Notes: generated from the sequence alone by a model not told the origin. DNA of 64,000 bases from Dehalococcoidia bacterium UBA6495 (GCA_002435305.1 DJMH01000116.1:24239-88238); one strand, 5' to 3'; numbered from the stretch's first letter, positions 1-8,773 are shown. A program made the numbers and translations.

Positions 1-2
1 CA

Positions 3-368
3 TTCCCACGGAATGGGAAGGCTCCGGTTTCTCCGTTTTCTAAATATAAAAAGGCTATGCAATTGGGTGATTTTGGGAACACATATTTAAAAATTCATGG
101 ACTAGGCGAATTTAATATTAGACCAAATGTTTTAAGGGAAAAATTCGACAGGAATTTTTTTGATGATATCCCTCCCCTGTTAGAGATGGCGAAAGATGCT
201 TTTGGGTATAAAAAAATTATGTGGGGTAGTGATTACCCTCCCGTTAGTGGCAGGGAAGGTTATAGAAATGCAATGAAGACAGGTATGGAGAACTCTGTTT
301 TTGCAGAACCTGCAGAAATTGAATGGATTATGGGCGGAACTGCTCTAACTTTGTTCAATTTTGTATAA
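3..368 (+). CDS. Amidohydrolase-2 family protein, C-terminal part (5' end outside window)
   Basis: The frame is open from the left edge, so only about the last 121 residues are present. The visible part carries the family's C-terminal signature MWGSDYPP, where the Asp at the end of the last barrel strand is the usual metal/proton-transfer residue of amidohydrolase_2 (ACMSD/decarboxylase-like) enzymes. These enzymes hydrolyse or decarboxylate small cyclic or aromatic acids; the substrate cannot be told from this fragment. The stop overlaps the proposed TTG start of the following MFS carrier, so the two may be co-transcribed. The family call is fairly secure, the function is not. Confidence 0.75.
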   Translation, partial: FPRNGKAPVSPFSKYKKAMQLGDFGNTYLKIHGLGEFNIRPNVLREKFDRNFFDDIPPLLEMAKDAFGYKKIMWGSDYPPVSGREGYRNAMKTGMENSVFAEPAEIEWIMGGTALTLFNFV

Positions 369-1563
369 CATTAATTTTCATCGAGGCTGGGCTATCGCCG
401 CAGCGTGTTTTCTGGCTTCTTCCGTTGCCGTAGGTGGATCCCAATACTCATTTGGCCATTTCGTTGAGCCCCTGGAAAATACTTTCGGTTGGACGCGTAC
501 CCAAATAGGGCTGTCCTTATCTTTAATCGCCTTTGGGTCGTTTATATCACCATTGATTGGATCTCTCATAGATAAACACGGATCAAGACGAATAATGGCT
601 TTTTCTATGGCTGTATTTGGTATTAGTTATCTTGTTAGACCATTCATGACGGAACTGTGGCATTGGTATTTCCTAAGTGTTGTTCAATCTTTTTCGATCG
701 TCGGGGCCTCAATGTTGCCCCCAGGTAAATTGGTTGGGTTGTGGTTTCCTGAAAACCGAGGAAGAGTGATTGGAATAACTGCAATGGGAAATAATTTTGG
801 CGGAATGGTGATACAACCAATCATTGCCTTTTTGGTTACTGCCTATAACTGGAAGGTTGGTTATGCAGTTGTGGGGGTTTTGGGAATTTTAGTATCTATA
901 TATTCCTATTTGGTCGTAAAAAATCCGGATTCTGAAAGCAAAGGAATATTAAAGCCAGGAAAGAAAGCTGAAATTTTGACTGGATTTACTTTGAAAGAGG
1001 CAATTCGGACAAAAACTTTTTACGCTATTACCTTCGCGATACTATGCGGAACATTTACCTATAGTTCACTATTACCTCAAGTTTCTTCCCATCTCATTAT
1101 TAATGGTGTGAGAGAAAGTACCGCATCCATAGCTTTAAGCTTGTTTGCCACCTGTGGAATGGCGGGCAAATTTGTCTTCGGAAATTTGTCCGATAAATAT
1201 GGTCCACGCATGGCGCTGGTCCTAGATCTGTGTGGACAAGCAATTTTTGCATCCCTTCTTGTTTACGCAGGAGACGGCCTTCCAGTGTGGGTAATTGTTC
1301 CCGCTATGGGGTTTTTTCTAGGAGCTTTTGGAGCTCTTTATCAACTAATAGTGATTGACGCATTTGGAGTGAAACATTTTGGTGCGATAATGGGGGTTAT
1401 CTCTATATCCAATGCTGTACCTTCCTTTTTAGGACCCATCATAGCGGGGGTGAGTTTCGATATCACGGGTAGTTACGCAGTTGCCTTTGTTATCACGTCT
1501 ATAATATTTGTTCTTGGGGCGTTATCCTTGAAATTGACACGGGAAAATACCACTAAAGGCTGA
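361..1563 (+). CDS. MFS transporter
   Basis: About 400 residues, the normal length of a 12-helix major facilitator. An N-terminal half with the loop motif GSLIDKHGSRR (after helix 2) is followed by a central hydrophilic stretch and a second six-helix half with GNLSDKYGPRM. It resembles the oxalate/formate-antiporter and monocarboxylate-like group of MFS. The start is a TTG overlapping the amidohydrolase stop by 8 nt; no clear ribosome binding site is visible and the next Met is far downstream, so the TTG is chosen by length. The coupling suggests it imports or exports the substrate or product of the amidohydrolase (inference). Confidence 0.85.
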   Translation: MYNINFHRGWAIAAACFLASSVAVGGSQYSFGHFVEPLENTFGWTRTQIGLSLSLIAFGSFISPLIGSLIDKHGSRRIMAFSMAVFGISYLVRPFMTELWHWYFLSVVQSFSIVGASMLPPGKLVGLWFPENRGRVIGITAMGNNFGGMVIQPIIAFLVTAYNWKVGYAVVGVLGILVSIYSYLVVKNPDSESKGILKPGKKAEILTGFTLKEAIRTKTFYAITFAILCGTFTYSSLLPQVSSHLIINGVRESTASIALSLFATCGMAGKFVFGNLSDKYGPRMALVLDLCGQAIFASLLVYAGDGLPVWVIVPAMGFFLGAFGALYQLIVIDAFGVKHFGAIMGVISISNAVPSFLGPIIAGVSFDITGSYAVAFVITSIIFVLGALSLKLTRENTTKG

Positions 1564-1586
1564 TGCTAAAGTTAAGTTATCTCGTT

Positions 1587-2342
1587 CTATAATGAGCGCA
1601 GATAATTCACTACTGGATATGATTCCCAGTCGTTCGGGGAGGAGTCACTGACGGCGAATGATTCAAAATGGGGACCTTCCATTTCAGAAAGGCGGGCTGC
1701 GAATTCTTGGGCGTCTTCTTGGCTTTTATAATTTTTTAGGCCCTCTATTTTGTATCTAATGGTGTCATCAATATCGATGAGCAAGTCCATTTTTTTTTCT
1801 ACTGAGCTTAATTGTAGGTTGTACATTTTGGCTATATCTTCTGGAATGGACGGGTAAATCAGGATCGGTGAGTTTTCACTTGTAGGATTATGATATTTTT
1901 TGTAGGCAATCAGAGTGGATTTGTGGATTGCTATATGGTCTGGATGGTTGGATATTCCGCTCGGGCCGAAGGTCGATACAACATCTGGTTCAACCGTATG
2001 CATTATGTCTAGAATTTTTATGGCTAATACCTCAGGGTCTTCTTTTTCCAGCTCCTGGTCCATGTACCGCAACATAAAGGGTGGATTTGCTCCGTAGGTG
2101 CTCATATTTGCCTTTAATTCGGATTCCCTGACGGAGGCAAGATCCTCTCTTCTGATCTTTATGCCGCCGGTTCCCAATGTACCTAATTCTCCACCCGTAG
2201 CTGTGATAACGTAGACTTGGTGGCCTTCGTCACTTAGTTTCACCATAGTGCCAGCACTGGCAGAGGTTTCATCATCCGGGTGTCCATACACCCCCAACCA
2301 GACAATGCTATCTTTATTGGTTGGTGTCATTGGTAATTCCAT
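1587..2342 (-). CDS. PIG-L/LmbE-family deacetylase
   Basis: 251 residues. The Zn-binding signature HPDDE lies near residue 21 (YGHPDDETSASAGTM) and the second metal His is in GISNHPDHIAIHKS, as in PIG-L/LmbE enzymes such as MshB and Mca. The family removes N-acetyl groups from GlcNAc conjugates or cleaves amides in thiol-cofactor metabolism. The exact substrate is unknown. The start overlaps the end of the upstream nuclease gene by 29 nt, so the two are probably translated from one message; a start at the fifth residue (Met, at 2330) is equally possible. Confidence 0.85.
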   Translation of the reverse strand: MELPMTPTNKDSIVWLGVYGHPDDETSASAGTMVKLSDEGHQVYVITATGGELGTLGTGGIKIRREDLASVRESELKANMSTYGANPPFMLRYMDQELEKEDPEVLAIKILDIMHTVEPDVVSTFGPSGISNHPDHIAIHKSTLIAYKKYHNPTSENSPILIYPSIPEDIAKMYNLQLSSVEKKMDLLIDIDDTIRYKIEGLKNYKSQEDAQEFAARLSEMEGPHFESFAVSDSSPNDWESYPVVNYLRSL

Positions 2343-3045
2343 AGGTCATTTGCACAATCATTTTATCCAGTCTCACACAGTCCCGGCACCTATTTCTTCC
2401 TTCCGGGGGTATTTTCATTTTGGACACGGAATGGACTAAATCTAGGATAGGTGGTATCAGCTTTTCTGGCCTTCTTTCAACTTCAATTATATTGGATTTA
2501 AATCCGAGAGCCATTCCCATCTCTGAAATAGCCGAACTAGATGATGCGAACTCTTTTTGACTTTCCGGTTCCATGAAAATCAGATAGAGACGACTGATAG
2601 GGCTATATCCGGAGGATTCTGCTATCCATGCGTAAGCATTCAGCTGTATTTGATACGACAGTAGGGCATATTTTCTTTCAGGGTTGTAGCGTGATGTTTT
2701 GTAATCGGCAATCACATAGGATCCGTCTGAAAGGCGAAATATGGCGTCTGCTTCCCCTCTCACTCTCACGCCGGTGTTTTCATCATCTCTGTAAAATTTC
2801 CTCCAATTTGGAGGTTTTATGTTCTCAGTGACCTCTCCAATTTCTTCCAACCAATCGGGCAACCGGGAAAATTTTTCAAAAAATGCAGAAATGACGTTTT
2901 TAGTAAAACTGTCTATTGAACTAAATATTGAAGGGAATGTTTGATAGGGAAGATCCTTGACGTGCATCCTTATCCAGGCACACCTCAAGCACGGGTATCG
3001 TGTTGCGTAGTTGCTTAATTCAGTTGCTGAGATTGTAATAGTCAT
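2314..3045 (-). CDS. PD-(D/E)XK nuclease, Cas4/RecB-like, with four Cys
   Basis: 243 residues. The nuclease core is seen as GEADAI (Asp100) followed by ADYKTS (Asp114, Lys116), and then the QxxxY-like helix YQIQLNAYAW, the order found in RecB/Cas4-type exonucleases. A CxxC pair at Cys19/Cys22 and another at Cys220/Cys223 bracket the domain, as in Cas4 and AddB-like proteins that hold a 4Fe-4S cluster; the cluster is inferred. No CRISPR array or cas1 is nearby, so a stand-alone DNA-repair or processing role is more likely than adaptation. It is cotranscribed with the PIG-L gene. Confidence 0.75.
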   Translation of the reverse strand: MTITISATELSNYATRYPCLRCAWIRMHVKDLPYQTFPSIFSSIDSFTKNVISAFFEKFSRLPDWLEEIGEVTENIKPPNWRKFYRDDENTGVRVRGEADAIFRLSDGSYVIADYKTSRYNPERKYALLSYQIQLNAYAWIAESSGYSPISRLYLIFMEPESQKEFASSSSAISEMGMALGFKSNIIEVERRPEKLIPPILDLVHSVSKMKIPPEGRNRCRDCVRLDKMIVQMTYGITNDTNQ

Positions 3046-3111
3046 TTGATTTATGTGGTTATACTGGAGTAAATATATTTCTGAACATTATTGCAAAAAA
3101 AGAGGCTAGTT

Positions 3112-3978
3112 GTGGAGAGACGTCGACTTGGAAGAACTGGACATAGCAGTACAGTAATTACCTTCGGAGCCTATTCAATAGGAAAATTGAGTCAGCCAGA
3201 TGCCGATTCTGCCATCCAAATGTGTTTGGATTACGGGGTTAATCATATAGATATAGCACCTGGGTATTCTGAATCGATGGAGCGTGTTGCGCCATGGATG
3301 CCGGAGTTACGCTCAAAGATGTTTTTGGGTTGTAAGACTCCAATGAGAACCAGGGATGATGTGTGGAGCAATGTTAAAGACATAATGGGTCGCATGAATG
3401 TGGACTCTTTTGATTTGTTCCAGTTGCATTCGGTAATAGATCTTGAAACTCTAGATCTGGTGACAGGAAAAGGTGGAGCCTTGGAGGCGTTAGTAGAGAT
3501 GAGGGAACAAGGGTTAACGAAATGGCTTGGCATTACGGGACATGGTCCTTCAGCACCGTCTACCCATCTTGAGGCGCTGAGAAGGTTTGATTTCGATACT
3601 GTGATGTTTCCGGTGAATGCTTCGATGTATAGAAATCATGAATACCGAAAAGATTCAGATACCTTAATTCAATTTTGTAATCAAAATGATGTAGGAATTC
3701 AGACAATAAAGATGATAGCCAGGGGTGGATGGGCCGATAACCAAAAAGACTGTGCGACCTGGTATGACCCTTATAGGGAACAGAAAGAAATAGATGAGGC
3801 TTTGTGGTGGCAGTTGTCGCAAAAAATAGATACGGCTCCTAGCTGTGGGGAGTTCTCTTTACTTGAAAAAGTTTTAGATGCTGGGTCGCGCTTCCAACAG
3901 TTATCCACAGAAGAACAGGAAAACATAACGTCAACAAGGGTTTCCATTAAACCAGAGCCCAAATTAGCAATAATCTAA
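3112..3978 (+). CDS. Aldo/keto reductase
   Basis: An AKR with the expected tetrad: Asp and Tyr in HIDIAPGYSES, Lys in LGCKTP and His in FQLHSV. These enzymes reduce aldehydes or ketones with NADPH. The frame could open at a TTG at 3091, but AAAGAGG at 3098-3104 sits 7 nt before a GTG at 3112, which yields a typical N-terminus (ERRRLGRTG); I therefore start there (288 aa). The C-terminus is shorter and more divergent than in full oxidoreductases of the family and lacks the 4Fe-4S extension. The substrate is unknown. It is divergent from the nuclease gene and overlaps the 3' end of the next gene. Confidence 0.85.
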   Translation: MERRRLGRTGHSSTVITFGAYSIGKLSQPDADSAIQMCLDYGVNHIDIAPGYSESMERVAPWMPELRSKMFLGCKTPMRTRDDVWSNVKDIMGRMNVDSFDLFQLHSVIDLETLDLVTGKGGALEALVEMREQGLTKWLGITGHGPSAPSTHLEALRRFDFDTVMFPVNASMYRNHEYRKDSDTLIQFCNQNDVGIQTIKMIARGGWADNQKDCATWYDPYREQKEIDEALWWQLSQKIDTAPSCGEFSLLEKVLDAGSRFQQLSTEEQENITSTRVSIKPEPKLAII

Positions 3979-5243
3979 GGGTATCTATAATTTCTTAACC
4001 CGGCTATTAGACGCCATACAAGAAGAACTACGCAAACTGATACTGTTCCACCTAATAGCATGGTGTTTCCAGCTCCAATTCGTTCAGACATGAAGCCGAC
4101 TTCGAATGTTCCTATGTTATTTGCTGCCATCGCGCTAAAAGAATGAAAACTTACAGCCCTACCTCTCATGTGGTCGGGAGTCGTCAATTGCACTGTAGTT
4201 TGTCTGGTGGTCATACCTATGGCATCGGTCGCACCCAGTCCGGAAATTATTCCTCCTCCGATTAACAATAAAAGCAATGGATGTACGTTGAGAAATTGAA
4301 TTGAACCGAAGCCGAACAACAGAAGGGAATATATTCCTGTAGCGTATAGAACCAGCATCCCTTTGGAGCGATAATTGGCCAAGAAAAGGACAAGGAAACT
4401 TCCAGAAACTCCGCCCAGAGAATTGGCGGCGGAAAGAGGTCCTATAGCCCAGGCACCCTGCTTGAATAATTTATCGACTATTAAAGGCATGATTTCTCTG
4501 TAAAAACTTACGACTGTAACCCCTACGTCCATGATATAGAGGCCAGGAAGTATGGGGTGATTTCTAACAAATGTGAATCCTTCCCATAATCTTGAAATCA
4601 TAGAGCCTTCTAAAGGTTTATCAGATCCATCGGTGCCGTATTTGGCATTAATAAACAACGGTATTATTGAGGCTGGTAGGGAGAAACAGACACCTATTAA
4701 AAATACAGCAGGTAGCCCGACTAATTTGTAGGCAACCGAAAATATTAGAGGGGTTAGGATGGAGCTTATTTGATATGTAGCTGTATTAGAAGTGACAGCA
4801 TGCAGCAGGTGGGAAGTGGGCACTACATTGGCTGTAATTGCCGAACGGGCTGGTCCACCCATTGTGCTGGTCACTCCAAGTATTGCGACCATTGCATATA
4901 TGTGCCACGTCTTCAAAGAATCGCTGATTAATAGAATTGTAGCAAGGGTTATTAAAAAAAAGCTGAAACACTGGGTGATCGATATCAGCTTCTTACGATC
5001 AAACTGGTCAGCGAATGCTCCTCCAAACAATGAGGCCGGCATTTGGACAGCGAGCTGCACCAATCCTAGTAACCCGAGTTGTATTCCTGAGCCTGTTTCC
5101 TCATAAAGCCACACACCAAATCCAAGCAACCGGATCTGCATGGTAACTGAAGCAGACAATCCCGATACCCATAGCATTCTGAAATCTGGAAACCTGAAAG
5201 CAGACCAAGGTTTTATATTGGTAGAGTCTTCTCTATTACGCAA
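3975..5243 (-). CDS. MFS transporter, MFS_3 (EntS-like) type
   Basis: 422 residues with about 12 hydrophobic segments. The N-terminus SAFRFPDFRMLWVSG and the loop GGAFADQFDRKKLI are typical of the MFS_3/EntS branch, which mostly exports siderophores, drugs or other small molecules. The TTG start is taken as the longest reading; no strong ribosome binding site is seen. Its 3' end overlaps the aldo/keto reductase stop by 4 nt, a convergent arrangement. A second member of the same branch lies at 13858-15108. Confidence 0.83.
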   Translation of the reverse strand: MRNREDSTNIKPWSAFRFPDFRMLWVSGLSASVTMQIRLLGFGVWLYEETGSGIQLGLLGLVQLAVQMPASLFGGAFADQFDRKKLISITQCFSFFLITLATILLISDSLKTWHIYAMVAILGVTSTMGGPARSAITANVVPTSHLLHAVTSNTATYQISSILTPLIFSVAYKLVGLPAVFLIGVCFSLPASIIPLFINAKYGTDGSDKPLEGSMISRLWEGFTFVRNHPILPGLYIMDVGVTVVSFYREIMPLIVDKLFKQGAWAIGPLSAANSLGGVSGSFLVLFLANYRSKGMLVLYATGIYSLLLFGFGSIQFLNVHPLLLLLIGGGIISGLGATDAIGMTTRQTTVQLTTPDHMRGRAVSFHSFSAMAANNIGTFEVGFMSERIGAGNTMLLGGTVSVCVVLLVWRLIAGLRNYRYP

Positions 5244-5380
5244 AAAGTGTAAACCCTACTGGCGCATTTGATTCAGGGGGCTGACTCTGATTTATATATG
5301 GTTTCACGGAAAGTTATTATAGACTAAGTAATATTTCAAGGGTTTATAAAAGCGGGGGCTATAAGGTTCTGTTTATACAT

Positions 5381-6016
5381 TTGGTATCGTCTTGGAAGCA
5401 ATCCGTCGGAGTGGTGGTGGCACGATTGTGGGTGTTGTTTCCCATTTGTATTGGCCTGTCGCTAGTAATAGTAGGGGTTGAGGGACTATATAAACCAGGG
5501 TCTGTGAGCTTCGGCATTTATGATTGGGGGCCTAGGTTAGTTGGGCCTAACGATTGGGTGTATTGTTGCTTTATTCCTTCAGGGTTACTGATCACGGGAT
5601 ATTTCTTGGTTGGCCTGTCGGCCTTGAAGGACAATCCTCTGGTTCGCATCTTTAAAAAGGTCGTTCTTTACATTTTTGGATTTTTATTTCTGGGGATCGG
5701 AATAGCAGGATATTTTCTGCCCATGTTGCCTGGCACTATATTTCTTATTCTTTCTGCCGTTTGTTTCATGCGGTCAAATGAAAAGATGTATCGCTGGGTC
5801 ACAGAGCATAGACTTTTTGGAAGGCATATAAAGCAATTTATGGAAACGGGAGCTATGCCTAAAAGAGCCAAATTCATCTCTATTAGTTGCATATGGGTTT
5901 TCTCAGCCATATCAACATCGCCGATAACGCCTTACGGTTGGCAATTCAAAACTATAGTCATCTCCCTTGCCGTTATAGGTACGTTGTATATACTGACGCG
6001 TCCAAACTCCAAATAG
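5381..6016 (+). CDS. DUF454 (YbaN-like) membrane protein
   Basis: 211 residues with several hydrophobic segments. The second half contains the family core, GIAGYFLPMLPGTIFLIL followed by the soluble motif NEKMYRWVTEHRLFG and TGAMPKRAK. Proteins of this inner-membrane family have no settled function. The N-terminal third, with two further hydrophobic stretches and a W/G-rich loop, is an extension beyond the usual 120-residue YbaN core. The start is TTG at 5381 and is not well supported by a ribosome binding site. Confidence 0.7.
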   Translation: MVSSWKQSVGVVVARLWVLFPICIGLSLVIVGVEGLYKPGSVSFGIYDWGPRLVGPNDWVYCCFIPSGLLITGYFLVGLSALKDNPLVRIFKKVVLYIFGFLFLGIGIAGYFLPMLPGTIFLILSAVCFMRSNEKMYRWVTEHRLFGRHIKQFMETGAMPKRAKFISISCIWVFSAISTSPITPYGWQFKTIVISLAVIGTLYILTRPNSK

Positions 6017-6026
6017 AAGTTAATTA

Positions 6027-6305
6027 CTACAGAACCGAAACTTGGATTTGTGGGTCAGCTTCTCCTCTCTTAAGTGCCTCGATTATGGTTTCAGCGAGCC
6101 TTTTGGCCGACTGGGGACTTAATTCCACAGCGACTCTCGATCCAACCCCCCGAGATTGGTTCACAAAATCTATGTTGACACCGTATTCCCAAGGGGCATT
6201 GAAGGGATGATCGTAAGATACATTGACCATTTCTAGTGGAAACCAGCCGTCTCTGCCCTTTCCGCTTCCTTCCACCTCTGTTCGTTCGCATATCATTGTG
6301 CACAT
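6027..6305 (-). CDS. DUF6295-like small protein
   Basis: 92 residues beginning MCTMICERTEVEGSGKGRDG. The Cys near the start, the GSGKG(R)DGWFP stretch and the late VNIDFVNQSRG...RVAVELSP block match what I recall of the DUF6295 family, small proteins of unknown function often next to catabolic genes. It is the last gene of a four-gene minus-strand operon, 21 nt after the dienelactone hydrolase, so a link to that pathway is likely. No membrane segment or known catalytic motif is visible. Confidence 0.65.
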   Translation of the reverse strand: MCTMICERTEVEGSGKGRDGWFPLEMVNVSYDHPFNAPWEYGVNIDFVNQSRGVGSRVAVELSPQSAKRLAETIIEALKRGEADPQIQVSVL

Positions 6306-6326
6306 AATGAGTATTTCCTTCTAAAT

Positions 6327-7082
6327 TTAACTCAAGTTCTTACCTAAAAACGTTAGCATTTTGTCCCATCCATCAACTGCGGAACTTTGGTGGTATATAG
6401 GTCGGTCGAAATAAAAGAAGCCATGACCAGCTTCTGGATACCTATGAAACTCAATATCTTTTCCGGCGGCTTTCAACTCTTTTTCGTGTTGGTTTACTTG
6501 ATCGGGTGTCGGGCTCTGGTCCAGATCCCCGAAGAGGCCTAGCAAAGGTGCGTTCAAATCTTGAGTATACGAGTTTGGCGATACGGGTTGCTTATCCGTT
6601 AGTTGTTCATCAGACATAATAACGTTTCCACCCCAACATTCCACTATGGCATCAAAACAGTCTAGTCGACATCCGGCTAGAAATACGTGCCTCCCTCCGG
6701 AGCATGTTCCAAATGTCCCCACTTTGCCATTTGAATTCGGCAGAGAAAGAACGTATTTGGCTGCAGCCTCCAAATCACCCATGACTTGATCGTCTGATAC
6801 TCCCCCTTCTGCTCTTACTGCTGCTGCAACATCTTCGGGGGTACCGTGTGCCTCTCTGCAATACAGATCTGGGGAAATCGCGAGGTACCCATGATGCGCC
6901 AATTTGCGGGTAAATTCTCGATATAATTCGTCCCATCCTGGCAGATGATGAGCCAAAACTACGGCTGGGAATGGGCCTGCCCCCATTGGTCTGGCAAAAT
7001 ACGTGTGTATTGCGTCCCCATTTGTACCATTTATAGTGATAGTCTCGGCTATGATGCCTTCAAATTGTTCTGTTGTGTACAT
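6327..7082 (-). CDS. Dienelactone hydrolase family protein
   Basis: 251 residues, alpha/beta-hydrolase fold. The nucleophile elbow is GTCSGG with Cys127 in place of Ser, the hallmark of the dienelactone hydrolase branch; an Asp in FGDLDQSPTPDQ and His220 in EAGHGFF complete the triad. The family opens the lactone ring of dienelactones from aromatic breakdown, but many members act on other small esters or lactones. It sits in an operon after an HpcH-type aldolase and an SDR, consistent with a catabolic path for a lactone or carboxylic acid. The start ATG follows a purine-rich GAGGAGTAAAA, a good ribosome binding site. Confidence 0.88.
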   Translation of the reverse strand: MYTTEQFEGIIAETITINGTNGDAIHTYFARPMGAGPFPAVVLAHHLPGWDELYREFTRKLAHHGYLAISPDLYCREAHGTPEDVAAAVRAEGGVSDDQVMGDLEAAAKYVLSLPNSNGKVGTFGTCSGGRHVFLAGCRLDCFDAIVECWGGNVIMSDEQLTDKQPVSPNSYTQDLNAPLLGLFGDLDQSPTPDQVNQHEKELKAAGKDIEFHRYPEAGHGFFYFDRPIYHQSSAVDGWDKMLTFLGKNLS

Positions 7083-7116
7083 TTTTACTCCTCTAATTTA
7101 GTTTGTGAATTAATTA

Positions 7117-7911
7117 TCAGGAAAACACGGCGGATCCTACACCGCCACCTGCGGCTATTGATTCCCCGGTTATAGCGGAGGCCCTCGGAGAACATAAAAA
7201 TACCGCAAGATAGGCTATCTCTTCCGCCTCCACCATTCTTTTTATATCGATAGATTCTGTAGCCTTCTTTTCAATATCCTCGACCGTTAAGCCTTGGGCA
7301 TTCGCGATGTTTTCCTGCATAGGTTGTGTTCTTTCTGTTCTGGTGGCACCCGGATGAATGATATTGGCCGTTATACCAAATTGCCCTAATTCATTGGAAA
7401 GAGTCTTTGTTAGGTGGACTAGGGCTAGGTTTCGCAGGCCACTGATAGCTCCTCCACTTCTTGCCGCCAAACCTCCAATATTTATTATTCTGCCCCATTG
7501 TGCTTTTTTCATGTAAGGCACCGACCTTTTTGTCGATCGCAGATACCCAACAACCTTGGTATCTATGTCGTCTATAAGTTCTAATGGGTCGGCCTGATCT
7601 AGCGGACCCATAACCAATCCACCTGGAGCGGCAGCATTGTTTATTAGAATATCCAGCCCCCCAAGGGCAGAGGCTGCGCCATCTATGAACATGGAAATTG
7701 AGTTATCATCTCGGGTATCTGCCACTGCAGTAAAAACCTTCACATTATAATTGGATGTTATCTCTTCAGAGGTTGCTATTAAGTCAGATTCGTTTCTGGC
7801 GCACAACCCCAAATCAACGCCTTCCTTTGCCAATTCCTTGGCAATAGCTTTACCAATTCCTTTGCTGCCGCCGGTGATGATCGCTTTTTTCCCACTTATG
7901 GAAAGTTCCAT
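7117..7911 (-). CDS. SDR-family protein with replaced catalytic residues
   Basis: 264 residues with a clear Rossmann fold: the cofactor loop GGSKGIGKAIA and the NNAAA motif. The usual Asn-Ser-Tyr-Lys tetrad is missing. The Ser strand reads INIGGLAARSGG, and at the Tyr-x3-Lys position the sequence is SGLRN, aligned through the following LTKTL; the Asn position reads DTKVVG. Cofactor binding is probably kept but classical carbonyl reduction is doubtful. The Arg-Asn variant seems to recur in an SDR subgroup (from memory). It lies 9 nt after the aldolase gene and 34 nt before the dienelactone hydrolase, so it belongs to that operon. Confidence 0.8.
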   Translation of the reverse strand: MELSISGKKAIITGGSKGIGKAIAKELAKEGVDLGLCARNESDLIATSEEITSNYNVKVFTAVADTRDDNSISMFIDGAASALGGLDILINNAAAPGGLVMGPLDQADPLELIDDIDTKVVGYLRSTKRSVPYMKKAQWGRIINIGGLAARSGGAISGLRNLALVHLTKTLSNELGQFGITANIIHPGATRTERTQPMQENIANAQGLTVEDIEKKATESIDIKRMVEAEEIAYLAVFLCSPRASAITGESIAAGGGVGSAVFS

Positions 7912-7920
7912 GACAGTTAA

Positions 7921-8712
7921 CTAGTTGCCTTCCATTGCCCTTAGTACTTTCTCTCCTTCGTTCTTCCAAAATGAGTAAAGTATTGATATGTCTGTACCTA
8001 GCGAGAAATCTCTTACTCCCATATCTAGATACTCTTTCATTTCGTCTGCCGATTGTATTTCAGCCCTTGGAGGAACTCCCATTTTTATGCCTAATTCAAA
8101 AGTCTTCTTTTTTGCCGCCTGCACTTCCGGGTCGTTCATCTGTCTTGGTTTACCAATGTTCATTGAAAAATCCGCACCGCCCCATTGGATCATCTCCACA
8201 CCTGGCTCAGATAAAATTTCTTCCAGATTGTCAACAGCGCCTTTTTTTTCAATCATGAAGGCCAATACCACATCCCCAAGCATATCTACATATTCCTGTG
8301 TGCCGCCATATCCCATGTAGGAGTTCCTCCTTGTAGCAACGCCATAAAGACCCCCATGATCGGGGTGGTCGGGCCTAGCTGATTTGATGCATTCCCGGAC
8401 TTCTTCTATGCTTCGTACGTCTGTAAATAGCACGCTTTCGTAACCAGATCCTATTCCTCTTTGAGCGAGGAAGGGCATAAGGCTTTGATCTATCTTAATC
8501 ATGCTGCCAAGATTGTAGAGTTCGGATGTTCGGCACATGTTATCAAGGTCGTGCAGGTCTGATGGTCCATACTCGGCCACGAATTCAACATAGTCATATA
8601 TGCCTGCATGCCCGATGGCTTCTATTTCTGCGGGCCACACACTGTGTATATGGGTACTAAGTGTGGGTTCCTCCGACCTTAATTTTTGTCTGATTAAGTT
8701 AGGCTTAAGCAT
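7921..8712 (-). CDS. HpcH/HpaI-family aldolase
   Basis: About 263 residues of the class II pyruvate-aldolase/citrate-lyase-beta fold. The Glu in YDYVEFVAEYGP, the basic/acid stretch MIKIDQ, the metal Glu in FMIEKKGAVDN and the loop GADFSMNIG follow the order in HpcH/HpaI aldolases, which split 4-hydroxy-2-oxo acids into pyruvate and an aldehyde. The frame opens at an ATG at 8724, but GGAGG at 8718-8722 lies 5 nt before the ATG at 8712, so I start there. It is the first gene of the aldolase-SDR-hydrolase-DUF6295 operon; a promoter should lie in 8713-8904. Confidence 0.85.
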   Translation of the reverse strand: MLKPNLIRQKLRSEEPTLSTHIHSVWPAEIEAIGHAGIYDYVEFVAEYGPSDLHDLDNMCRTSELYNLGSMIKIDQSLMPFLAQRGIGSGYESVLFTDVRSIEEVRECIKSARPDHPDHGGLYGVATRRNSYMGYGGTQEYVDMLGDVVLAFMIEKKGAVDNLEEILSEPGVEMIQWGGADFSMNIGKPRQMNDPEVQAAKKKTFELGIKMGVPPRAEIQSADEMKEYLDMGVRDFSLGTDISILYSFWKNEGEKVLRAMEGN

Positions 8713-8748
8713 CGCATCCTCCATGATATTTATCTTTCTATCGTATCG

Positions 8749-8773
8749 GTAGGTTATCAGAAAGATTACCTAC
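8749..8773. promoter_or_regulatory. Dyad upstream of the aldolase operon
   Basis: GTAGGTTATC and GATTACCTAC face each other across AGAAA, matching at 9 of 10 positions. The dyad lies 37 nt upstream of the aldolase start, a position suited to an operator. It could equally form an RNA hairpin in the 5' leader. The arm ACCTAC also occurs in the dyad at 17683-17742. Confidence 0.4.

Noticed and set aside
2314..3045. CRISPR-associated Cas4
   Set aside because: No repeat-spacer array and no other cas gene in the window.
5887..6210. 107-codon plus-strand frame overlapping the DUF454 3' end
   Set aside because: It overlaps two better supported genes (DUF454 and the antisense DUF6295) and shows no family motif.
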